A DNA stretch of 6,663 bases. Origin: UBA1189 sp045654565. GTDB taxonomy: Bacteria; Bacteroidota; Bacteroidia; Bacteroidales; Bacteroidaceae. Shown in pieces: positions 1-5,218 of the stretch. The notes below the pieces were generated by a model that saw only the letters and a list, made by a program, of their open reading frames with translations, was not told where the DNA came from and did no database searches. Position 1 is the first letter of the stretch. Every line of letters begins with the position of its first letter. The stretch spans positions 1-6,663 of the forward strand of contig JAZONP010000134.1 of the NCBI GenBank assembly GCA_045654565.1. The letters run 5' to 3'. The translations under genes and the position numbers were made by a program.

Positions 1-51
1 TTTTTCCATGGTTTTTACACAGCATATCAATAGTCTGCATAAATACAAAAA
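1..51. repeat. Interspersed intergenic repeat, copy A (cut by window edge)
   Basis: This stretch resembles 3359-3411 along its whole length. Both begin TTTTTCC and both end in the same 11 bases, AAATACAAAAA. Positions 23-51 match 3383-3411 at 24 of 29 bases, including the shared block TAGTCT. The rest aligns with a 2-base length difference. Because the copy begins exactly at the window edge, the upstream part of the repeat (CGGGAC... in the other copy) may lie outside. No convincing gene is visible in it. Confidence 0.55.
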
Positions 52-102
52 TATCATATAATCAGCCAAATCTCCTTTTTTTGATAGATTTGGCTGATTA
101 TA
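46..102. terminator. Strong hairpin, probable (bidirectional) terminator
   Basis: A perfect 17-bp inverted repeat has arms at 57-73 (TATAATCAGCCAAATCT) and 86-102, with a 12-nt loop. Read on the minus strand it is followed by a T-rich run (GATATTTTTG, within 46-56). Read on the plus strand it is followed by GGTGTTTTT. It could end a plus-strand gene entering from the left, or act as a second stop for the minus-strand porin transcript. The minus-strand tail TATTTTTG at 46-53 also matches a Bacteroidota -7 box, but no -33 element is correctly spaced from it. Confidence 0.65.
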
Positions 103-136
103 CGGTGTTTTTCATCGAGAAATGGCATTTTAGGAT

Positions 137-183
137 AAAAAGATGTGTGCCAGGGGCTTCAGTAATGAAGCCTCCTGGCACAC
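137..183 (-). terminator. Rho-independent terminator of the OmpP1/FadL gene
   Basis: The stem pairs 145-161 (GTGTGCCAGG then GGCTTCA) with 166-183 (TGAAGCC, one bulged T, CCTGGCACAC). That is 17 base pairs around a 4-nt loop. On the minus strand the stem is followed by ATCTTTTTATCC, a typical U-tract. It starts 31 nt after the stop codon of the porin gene. Confidence 0.9.
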
Positions 184-213
184 GGGATAGTTAAGGTTGG
201 TTAGTATTTCTTC

Positions 214-1632
214 TTAGAATCTGAAGTCAAGGCCGATACCTACAGCATGCGATGTGCGGCTGTAATGGTCGGTGAAGTCGAGGCCTGATGCCTTACCCTT
301 GGCAGTGGCTGTGTCGTAGAGTGTGGGCATGTAGCCGAGGTTGAGTCTCATGAGGTCGCAAATCTGGTAGGCAAAACCTGCACCGAATGACCATGCCGAC
401 AGAGAGAAGTTCATGTCAGAGTAGGCATTCTCGTCGAGGTTGAGTTGCGTGCGCTGTGCACCGGCACTGATGAGCCAACGCTCTGAGATAGCCCACTCGG
501 CACCGAGGAGATACTCATTGGTGTTGCCCTTCACGGCAGGTGAGAAGGAGTTCTCGGCATTCTTGTCGAAGAAGTGGTGCCACTCTGCACTTACCTTCAC
601 GGGGCCACACTGACGGCTCACGGCAGCAGCAAGGAGCGCGGGAGTCTCGGCTTTCACGGTAGTGCCATTGGGGAAGATACCATTGATGACAGGGTCTTTG
701 GCCGAAGCATCTGAAGACTTAATCATCAGTTCGGTGCCCATCTCAAACTCATATTTTACTGAGGCATCCCAGTTGCCCTTGTGGAAGGCCAAGGCGAGGA
801 CGGGGCTCACGGTGAAGCCCTTCTGCTCTACCTCGAGGATATGGTCTGAGGTCATGGCTGCATATTGTGCGGCCTGCTCAGCCATGGCGGGGTTGAGTTG
901 GCCCACCATCCCGAAGAAGTCCGCTGCGGGCATCATCGCTCCAGAGAGACCGACTGCAGGCAGAGTGGGGTTGATCTGGATATTCTTCATGTGGCCGGTG
1001 TAGGAGTTGTTGGTAGGGCTGAAGCGCACGAGGGCGGCTGCAGAGAGCCACTCAGTAATCTTATAAGAAGCACCCACGTTGAATGCCAAGGTCATGGATG
1101 AACCCTTGAGGTACATGTCCATGGCGTACTGGTTTGCAGTGAGGCCCATAGCCGCTCCCAACTGTGACACTGCTCCAGGGAGTACGGAGAACTGGCGCTC
1201 GAATGAGCCGAGACCATCGGCAAACTCCAGAGTGCCACCACCGCCGTTGACGCCTACGCCTGCCATCACGGCCCAGTCGTTGTGCTTATAGGTGAGATGG
1301 AGGCTGGGGATGAAGGCTGCAAAAGCCTTACCGGTGAACTCCTTCGTGAATGAGCCGTTGTTGGCAGCGCCCATGGCAAAGGGAGCATAGGTAGAGGAGA
1401 TGGTGCGTGTCTGGCGGGCAATCTGATTGCCGATGCCGAGGTGGAAGCCATTCTCCATGAAAGCAGTTCCTGCAGGGTTGAAGTACACCGCATCGGCCTC
1501 ATAGGTTGTACCGCGCGCTACGCTACGCAAGAATGAGGCGCTCTGATTGGTGTTTGTCATAGGGCCACCTGCAAATGCTGATGCAGCGAGGACCATAGCC
1601 GCGAGGGCTGTCATAAATCTGTTCTTTTTCAT
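214..1632 (-). CDS. OmpP1/FadL-family outer-membrane transport protein
   Basis: Encodes a 472-residue beta-barrel of the OmpP1/FadL/TodX family, which moves hydrophobic molecules such as long-chain fatty acids or aromatics across the outer membrane; the actual substrate cannot be read from sequence. The N-terminus is a clear Sec signal peptide (MKKNR, a hydrophobic core, cleavage predicted after A21 in SAFA-GG). Residues about 28-60 carry the family's N-terminal hatch signature, with NPAGTAF at 52-58. The rest alternates polar and hydrophobic residues as expected of barrel strands (for example VKVSAEWHHFF and WLISAGAQ), and it ends in phenylalanine (GLDFRF), the usual outer-membrane sorting residue. 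The length is normal and the frame is intact. The ATG at 1632 follows a well-placed promoter, and a strong terminator follows the stop. It appears monocistronic. Its composition is GC-richer than the acyltransferase gene to its right (31 of 60 bases G or C in 961-1020). Confidence 0.93.
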   Translation of the reverse strand: MKKNRFMTALAAMVLAASAFAGGPMTNTNQSASFLRSVARGTTYEADAVYFNPAGTAFMENGFHLGIGNQIARQTRTISSTYAPFAMGAANNGSFTKEFTGKAFAAFIPSLHLTYKHNDWAVMAGVGVNGGGGTLEFADGLGSFERQFSVLPGAVSQLGAAMGLTANQYAMDMYLKGSSMTLAFNVGASYKITEWLSAAALVRFSPTNNSYTGHMKNIQINPTLPAVGLSGAMMPAADFFGMVGQLNPAMAEQAAQYAAMTSDHILEVEQKGFTVSPVLALAFHKGNWDASVKYEFEMGTELMIKSSDASAKDPVINGIFPNGTTVKAETPALLAAAVSRQCGPVKVSAEWHHFFDKNAENSFSPAVKGNTNEYLLGAEWAISERWLISAGAQRTQLNLDENAYSDMNFSLSAWSFGAGFAYQICDLMRLNLGYMPTLYDTATAKGKASGLDFTDHYSRTSHAVGIGLDFRF

Positions 1633-1656
1633 ATCTGTTAAGATTTAAATTCGCCG

Positions 1657-1687
1657 CAAAGGTAGAGCACCCTCCCATAACGGCAAA
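1657..1687 (-). promoter_or_regulatory. Bacteroidota-type promoter of the OmpP1/FadL gene
   Basis: On the minus strand, TTTG (1687-1684) is followed by a 19-nt spacer and TACCTTTG (1664-1657). This matches the Bacteroides consensus TTTG...TAnnTTTG at both boxes with standard spacing. Transcription would start near 1650, giving a leader of about 18 nt before the ATG at 1632. Confidence 0.88.
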
Positions 1688-1867
1688 ATCATTGTGGCAA
1701 ACAGCTCCCGTGGAGGTTTGATGGGGATAAAATGCATGGATGTGTGGCGAAATGACGGCTCTCGTGAGGGGAAAAAGACCGTTTTGAGCAAGAATGTCGG
1801 GTAGTCCAAAGTACTTATGAATTACAATAAAATTCCATTGAACGAATTCAGATTAAAAAAAACTTAA

Positions 1868-1875
1868 TATCTTTG
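1868..1875 (+). promoter_or_regulatory. -7 promoter box upstream of the structured region
   Basis: TATCTTTG matches TAnnTTTG exactly and sits downstream of an A-rich run (1854-1862). No good -33 TTTG is present at the usual distance; the nearest TTG (1838-1840) is 27 nt upstream, which is too far. Transcription would begin near 1881, where the self-complementary sequence starts. This box is divergent from the porin promoter and about 620 nt from the porin start codon's far side, so the two do not overlap. Confidence 0.6.
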
Positions 1876-1879
1876 TGCC

Positions 1880-2213
1880 GATTCTATCCCATTGTACTCT
1901 CCTTGAAGAAGAGTGGAAGTGGATGGAGCACTACATTTTAGAAATGCGTTTACCGACGCTTTGTTTTTGGTCGTTAGAACCTAGGAAATTCAAACGTAGA
2001 ATCAAAGGCAATGCAGAAGTGGATGCTACGGGTAGGTATATACCGCTCCCGTGGGTGTGCAGAGGGCTATATGCCCTTGTGCACACTTCTCGTGGGCTAT
2101 TATTATACCAACGGCGTGGGTGTCTTTTCTTCTCTGTTCATTCTACAGGTTTTCCTAGGACCTTAACGACGAACAGGCAGAGGTCAGATACCCCGCTTTC
2201 TTTTTGTAGAATC
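1880..2213 (+). ncRNA. Candidate structured non-coding RNA or long structured leader
   Basis: About 330 nt with many complementary segments in nested order. The ends pair: GATTCTA (1880-1886) with TAGAATC (2207-2213). Inside, a long helix is built from GTCGTTA (1970-1976) with TAACGAC (2164-2170), CCTAGGAAA (1980-1988) with TTTCCTAGG (2151-2159), and GTAGAA (1996-2001) with TTCTAC (2141-2146). Within that lie two local hairpins: ACGGG (2028-2032) with CCCGT (2048-2052), which encloses GGT-ATAT-ACC, and GTGTGCA/AGGGC (2055-2067) with GCCCT/TGCACAC (2073-2086). ACTCT and AGAGT near 1894-1915 form another. A 116-codon open frame (1875-2225) crosses the region, but its translation looks like no protein I know and coding does not explain the pairing. 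The TATCTTTG box lies just upstream. A rod with a closed end resembles 6S RNA; the Bacteroidales-1 motif, a Bacteroidales RNA described as starting at such a promoter, is another candidate. I recall neither sequence well enough to assign it. It may instead be the 5' leader of the acyltransferase gene, and the 3' end is uncertain. Confidence 0.6.
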
Positions 2214-2269
2214 TATACGTTTTAATCAGTCCGAGTGTGGGTATTTGGCGGACACAATATCTTAATGCT

Positions 2270-3280
2270 ATGTCTATGTCTGCACCCACTTATGAAGCAG
2301 TAAAGCCAACTCGAAACAATATGATACAAATATTTCGGGCATTTGCTATCATTGCGGTAGTTATGATTCACACCACCCCGGGCGGTGAGTGGCAAGTATT
2401 TTGCAGACCATTTATCAACTTTTCGGTTGCTACATTTTTATTTCTTTCCGGCTATCTAACGAAACTTGAGAATGATAATTGGTATGCTTTTTGCAAAAAG
2501 AGAATAGTACGAGTCATTATTCCTTATGTTGTTTGGACTATATTATATACTCTTAGTTACGTTATTCCTGTATATGAAAACATTATTCTGATAACCAAAA
2601 ACCTTCTCACCGCTCAAGCTGCAGCACCAATGTATTACATATTCGTGTATATGCAATTCGTTTTGCTTACTCCGTGGTTAGGACGATTGGCTAAATCTAA
2701 ATATCGTAACTTGGGATGGTTAATAGCTCCTGTATCTACTTTGATTTTCAAATACTATGGATTGTTAACGGGCTTTGAATATAATGGTTACGTATCACTA
2801 TTCTGGTCTGATGCGTGTTTGGGATGGTTCACCTATTATTATTTAGGATTACTTTTGGGTAATCGGATTATAAAGCCCAAATACTCATTGAAAATATTAT
2901 TAGTCGCATATCTTGCATCTATAGCATTACAGATGGCAGAAGGATATGGTTGGTTGCTGCTTGGAGAAGCGAACTGTGGCACTCAAATAAAAATGAGTTC
3001 ATTTTTAACAAGTTCGATATTTCTTCTCATTGTTTATAAGATATTGAATATGCCTAATATTGATGTGAAGAGTAAATTTCTCCGCAGCCTTGGCGATTAT
3101 TCATTTGGGATTTATTTGTGTCATATTATGGTAATGCGGGTTTTATCAAAAGTACCATATTATTCCTCTCTCCCCTATCCCATCACCTCCGTCGTCGTCG
3201 TTCTAATTAGCCTGGGATGTTGCCATTTCGGTTATAAAATTTGCGGTAAGAAAATAAGTAGTTGGATAGGCTTAAAGTGA
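2270..3280 (+). CDS. Membrane acyltransferase, acyltransferase-3 family
   Basis: Encodes an integral membrane O-acyltransferase (Acyl_transf_3, the OafA/fucose-4-O-acetylase type) that typically transfers acetyl or similar groups to sugars of surface polysaccharide. From the ATG at 2270 it has 336 residues, a normal length, and about ten hydrophobic segments. Family landmarks seen: IFRAFAIIAVVMIHT (21-35) with the conserved R23 and H34, FLFLSGYL (56-63), KKRIVRVIIPYVVW (76-89), YYIFVYMQFVLLTPWL (122-137), and FGIYLCHI (279-286). The start is uncertain: GTG 2237, ATG 2270, ATG 2276 and ATG 2321 are all in frame, none has a clear ribosome binding site, and the family homology begins around the last one. 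I chose 2270 as the first ATG. The gene is strikingly AT-rich (only 16 of 60 bases G or C in 2521-2580), unlike ompP1 and merR, suggesting acquisition. No TAnnTTTG box precedes it closely, so it may depend on the promoter at 1868. No glycosyltransferase lies beside it; substrate unknown. Confidence 0.88.
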   Translation: MSMSAPTYEAVKPTRNNMIQIFRAFAIIAVVMIHTTPGGEWQVFCRPFINFSVATFLFLSGYLTKLENDNWYAFCKKRIVRVIIPYVVWTILYTLSYVIPVYENIILITKNLLTAQAAAPMYYIFVYMQFVLLTPWLGRLAKSKYRNLGWLIAPVSTLIFKYYGLLTGFEYNGYVSLFWSDACLGWFTYYYLGLLLGNRIIKPKYSLKILLVAYLASIALQMAEGYGWLLLGEANCGTQIKMSSFLTSSIFLLIVYKILNMPNIDVKSKFLRSLGDYSFGIYLCHIMVMRVLSKVPYYSSLPYPITSVVVVLISLGCCHFGYKICGKKISSWIGLK

Positions 3281-3298
3281 ATTATTGCATTCCCCTAC

Positions 3299-3330
3299 TA
3301 TCCAATCATTATGGATAATCGGGACTTTTT
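3299..3330 (+). terminator. Weak possible terminator of the acyltransferase gene
   Basis: TATCCA (3299-3304) pairs with TGGATA (3312-3317) around a 7-nt loop, and a CTTTTT run follows at 3325-3330 within the first copy of the 19-bp repeat. The stem is short and the T-run is 8 nt away, so this is a poor intrinsic terminator. It is listed only because nothing better lies between the stop codon and the convergent merR terminator. Confidence 0.25.
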
Positions 3331-3368
3331 CCGTTAAAAGACTGTGCAAAATCGGGACTTTTTCCGTT
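3317..3368. repeat. Perfect 19-bp direct repeat, period 33 nt
   Basis: AATCGGGACTTTTTCCGTT occurs at 3317-3335 and again, without mismatch, at 3350-3368, separated by 14 unrelated bases. Each unit can fold on itself (CGGGA with TTCCG, including a G-T pair). The second unit runs into the repeat shared with the left edge of the window (3359-3411). Two copies with one short spacer are too few to call a CRISPR array. Confidence 0.9.
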
Positions 3369-3411
3369 TTTTATTCCCTTTACAGATCGATAGTCTTCCC
3401 AAATACAAAAA
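3359..3411. repeat. Interspersed intergenic repeat, copy B
   Basis: This is the second copy of the sequence at 1-51: both start TTTTTCC and both finish AAATACAAAAA, with 24 of 29 bases identical between 3383-3411 and 23-51. In each case a terminator-like hairpin begins 4 or 5 nt after the repeat ends, although the two hairpins have unrelated sequences. The copy lies in the convergent gap between the acyltransferase and merR genes, outside any gene. Confidence 0.55.
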
Positions 3412-3441
3412 AGTAAAGGTGCAGCCGTGAAGCTGCACCTT
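3405..3441 (-). terminator. Rho-independent terminator of the MerR-type gene
   Basis: A perfect 10-bp stem has arms AAGGTGCAGC (3416-3425) and GCTGCACCTT (3432-3441) with a 6-nt loop. On the minus strand it is followed directly by TACTTTTTTG. It lies about 40 nt after the merR stop codon. The U-tract is formed by the end of repeat copy B. The plus-strand side lacks a T-run, so it probably works only for merR. Confidence 0.88.
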
Positions 3442-3482
3442 ATCAAAGTAAAATTAAAATCGTTTTAACGGCTTAGACGGGC

Positions 3483-4307
3483 TCACTTGATGGGTATCTG
3501 CACCTCTGTGAGGTAGTCTGCTGCGTCCTGCTTGTTCCATGGGCCATCGAGGTAGCAGAAGCGGGGGTTGCCGCTGAGTTGCATTCCTTGCTCTTCGATA
3601 TAGGCCAAGGCCTCGGTCATCGTCTCAGAGAATCTGTCGTACGGACCGTGATGCAGGAGGCAGAGCGCTTTCGGTATCTCGGGCGCTTCGTAGAAACGTA
3701 GGATTTCCGTGTCGGGGTGCATCTCCCCTACTGCCTCGCAATACTCCAGGTCGATGTTCTCGTCGCGGTGCTCGGCATCGTGCTCCATCGTGTAGCAGTA
3801 CTGCGGCTCGGGGCAGGTGCAGCCCACGCGCATCATCTCGGGTCCGATGACATTGACGCATAGGGAGCTCAGTTCATCGTAGTTCTTGATTACCTTGCGG
3901 TAGCTTGCCACTATGCGGCTTGGGATTCTTTTGATGGTTGTCTTGTTCATTGTTTTGTTTGTTGTGGAGAGCTGTGCCAGACTTTCCAACTGCTTCAGTT
4001 GCTGCTGCAGGCGGGCTATCTCGGCACGGCATTGTGCCATCCGGCGCTCTATCATCGCTGTGTCGGGCCTGTAGTCTCCTCGATCAAGGATGTCGGCAAT
4101 CTCATCGAGTGACAGCCCCATACCCTTCAGGTGGAGGATCCGATACAGTCGTTGCGACTGGCTCAGGTCGTATTGCCTGTAGCCTGTCCATTCGTCGACA
4201 ACGGCAGGCTTCAGCAGTCCCTTCTCTTCGTAGTGTCGCAATGTGCGTACGGTGACACGGCACAATTTGGAAAACTCTCCGATTTTTAACTTTGTTTTTT
4301 CTCTCAT
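3483..4307 (-). CDS. MerR-family regulator with GyrI/BmrR-like effector domain
   Basis: Encodes a 274-residue transcription activator of the MerR family fused to a drug-sensing domain, the BmrR layout. Residues 7-75 form the winged helix (IGEFSKLCRVTVRTLRHYEE, then GLLKP, TGYRQYD and GMGLSLDEIADIL). Residues about 83-112 form the dimerising coiled coil. Residues about 123-274 resemble the GyrI-like ligand-binding fold, with LLHHGPYDRFSETMTEAL (217-234), the FCYLDGP turn (250-256) and the ending YLTEVQIPI. E268 in that ending fits the acidic residue that binds cations in this family, though I infer this by position only. Cysteines C163, C165 and C171 cluster in the ligand domain and could affect specificity. 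I chose ATG 4307; a TTG at 4337 would add ten unlikely residues. MerR proteins usually bind their own promoter or that of an efflux pump; no pump is in the window. The codon composition is GC-rich like ompP1, so it looks native. Confidence 0.92.
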   Translation of the reverse strand: MREKTKLKIGEFSKLCRVTVRTLRHYEEKGLLKPAVVDEWTGYRQYDLSQSQRLYRILHLKGMGLSLDEIADILDRGDYRPDTAMIERRMAQCRAEIARLQQQLKQLESLAQLSTTNKTMNKTTIKRIPSRIVASYRKVIKNYDELSSLCVNVIGPEMMRVGCTCPEPQYCYTMEHDAEHRDENIDLEYCEAVGEMHPDTEILRFYEAPEIPKALCLLHHGPYDRFSETMTEALAYIEEQGMQLSGNPRFCYLDGPWNKQDAADYLTEVQIPIK

Positions 4308-4328
4308 AATCGTACGATTTATTGCTAG

Positions 4329-4411
4329 CGAGTGCAAAGGTTATGCCAACGAGTGAGCAATGCATGCAATTGCTTGTAACGAGTGCAGCCAACCTTCGCA
4401 GCTTTCAAGTG
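4329..4411. repeat. Four CGAGTG-type repeats in the merR leader region
   Basis: Upstream of merR, CGAGTG occurs at 4329-4334, 4350-4355 and 4380-4385, and CAAGTG at 4406-4411 (CACTCG/CACTTG on the coding strand), with start-to-start distances of 21, 30 and 26 nt. Between two of them lies a near-palindrome GCAATGCATGCAATTGC (4357-4373). They span the segment between the candidate promoter and the start codon, so they could be operator sites for MerR or another regulator. The link to regulation is inference. Confidence 0.45.
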
Positions 4412-4444
4412 CAAAGTTAAATACTTCCGTAGGGTACGAGTCAA
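4412..4444 (-). promoter_or_regulatory. Candidate promoter of the MerR-type gene
   Basis: On the minus strand TTG (4444-4442) is followed by a 22-nt spacer and TAACTTTG (4419-4412), an exact TAnnTTTG -7 box. Spacing is slightly long. Transcription would begin near 4405, giving a leader of about 100 nt that contains the CACTCG repeats. A second, imperfect box (TAACCTTTG, one base too long, 4343-4335) lies nearer the gene and could serve instead. Confidence 0.55.
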
Positions 4445-4464
4445 GAGAATTCTCAACTTTTTTT

Positions 4465-4485
4465 GAAAAAAATCGCAGAATCTGC
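4465..4485 (-). terminator. Possible weak terminator of the CAT-like gene
   Basis: On the minus strand a small stem GCAG/CTGC (4485-4475) is followed by GATTTTTTTC, a run of seven T. The stem has only four base pairs and a 3-nt loop, so termination may be inefficient. It starts about 33 nt after the stop codon of the CAT-like gene and before the merR promoter. Confidence 0.4.
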
Positions 4486-4518
4486 AGTTATAACAAAAAG
4501 AAATGCATTGAAGATACC

Positions 4519-5139
4519 TCACCTTATCTTATCAATCTCTTTCTGAATGTTCGTCAGGAATTGTGCTGCATGTGCTCCATCCATTTGAGTGTGGTGGAAC
4601 TGGAAAGATACGGTCAGATAAGTTCTAAGCCATGCACGCTTGTACTTGCCCCAAATCATAAACGGATTATTGAAAATGCCACTATACATACCCACTGCAC
4701 CATCAATTTCATATTGCGCCAATGCCGAGGTGCCGATAACCATACTCTCTGCCGAGAGGTCGTGGTCGACGCAGCTTTCCGCCACCTGTTTCGTGAGTTG
4801 TAAATAGGCCTTATTAAACTGTGCCAAGTCCTTGCTAAAGGGGAGGTCGCACGAACTAACCTCTCCAGCACTGTTAGCAACTATGGTGTTTACTGCAATC
4901 GTATCGAACTGCATCAACTTACCACTCACGGGAAGCATATAGAATTCTTTGACCTTACTTGCAGCCATTCCGATACAATAGCACATCAGCATATTGAACT
5001 TCAGCCTTTTCTTTTTGCTGATCTTCAGTAGATTTGACACATCAAGTGTCTTGAAAAATGTAACCATCGGCATTGGGGCGTTCATCCACATTTCAAAAGC
5101 GTAAGCACGAGTGGTTGTTTGAGGATTGACTTCTTTCAT
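4519..5139 (-). CDS. CAT-like O-acetyltransferase (chloramphenicol acetyltransferase family)
   Basis: Encodes a 206-residue cytoplasmic enzyme of the CatA-type chloramphenicol acetyltransferase family, which acetylates a hydroxyl group with acetyl-CoA and works as a trimer. The active-site signature HHxxxDG is intact near the C-terminus: HHTQMDG at 182-188, where H183 is the expected general base and D187 the structural aspartate, followed by AHAAQFLTNIQ as in known CATs. Length is slightly under the 213-220 typical of resistance CATs, and the frame is complete. Whether it inactivates chloramphenicol or another substrate is unknown; many chromosomal relatives have no shown resistance role. 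The ATG at 5139 lies 79 nt after the AraC-type gene on the same strand, and a separate -7 box (5180-5173) lies between, so the regulator may act on it. A merR-type drug sensor follows downstream. Confidence 0.88.
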   Translation of the reverse strand: MKEVNPQTTTRAYAFEMWMNAPMPMVTFFKTLDVSNLLKISKKKRLKFNMLMCYCIGMAASKVKEFYMLPVSGKLMQFDTIAVNTIVANSAGEVSSCDLPFSKDLAQFNKAYLQLTKQVAESCVDHDLSAESMVIGTSALAQYEIDGAVGMYSGIFNNPFMIWGKYKRAWLRTYLTVSFQFHHTQMDGAHAAQFLTNIQKEIDKIR

Positions 5140-5172
5140 ACTTTTCTGTTATTAAGTTCGTAAATGAAACTG

Positions 5173-5180
5173 CAAAAGTA
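5173..5180 (-). promoter_or_regulatory. -7 promoter box of the CAT-like gene
   Basis: TACTTTTG (read 5180 to 5173 on the minus strand) matches TAnnTTTG exactly and lies 33 nt before the ATG at 5139. The only TTTG upstream is 26 nt away, longer than the usual spacing, so the -33 element is weak. A weak -33 is compatible with a promoter that needs an activator such as the adjacent AraC-type protein (inference). Confidence 0.6.
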
Positions 5181-5218
5181 GATGAAGCATCCTACATCAG
5201 ATAGAACAAATGAGACTT

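Noticed and set aside
1770..1790. Diverged third copy of the GGAAAAAGTCCCG repeat (GGAAAAAGACCGTTTTGAGCA)
   Set aside because: The match needs gaps after eight bases and lacks the rest of the element; likely chance.
1875..2225. 116-codon plus-strand open frame
   Set aside because: Its translation resembles no known family and the start would fall in the last base of the promoter box. The region's extensive self-complementarity is better explained as structured RNA.
2229..2253. GTCCG/CGGAC hairpin as a terminator of the structured RNA
   Set aside because: The stem has five pairs with a 15-nt loop and no T-run follows it.
3317..3382. Possible start of a CRISPR array
   Set aside because: Only two 19-bp units with one 14-nt spacer, repeats too short, and no cas genes.
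3341..3429. Short plus-strand frame running through the second repeat to a TGA
   Set aside because: It has no start codon, the first repeat unit is followed by a stop in the same frame, and the repeats explain the resemblance to the frame at the left edge.
4360..4803. 147-codon plus-strand open frame
   Set aside because: It lies largely antisense to the intact CAT-like gene, whose active-site motif is on the other strand, and its product is unrecognisable.
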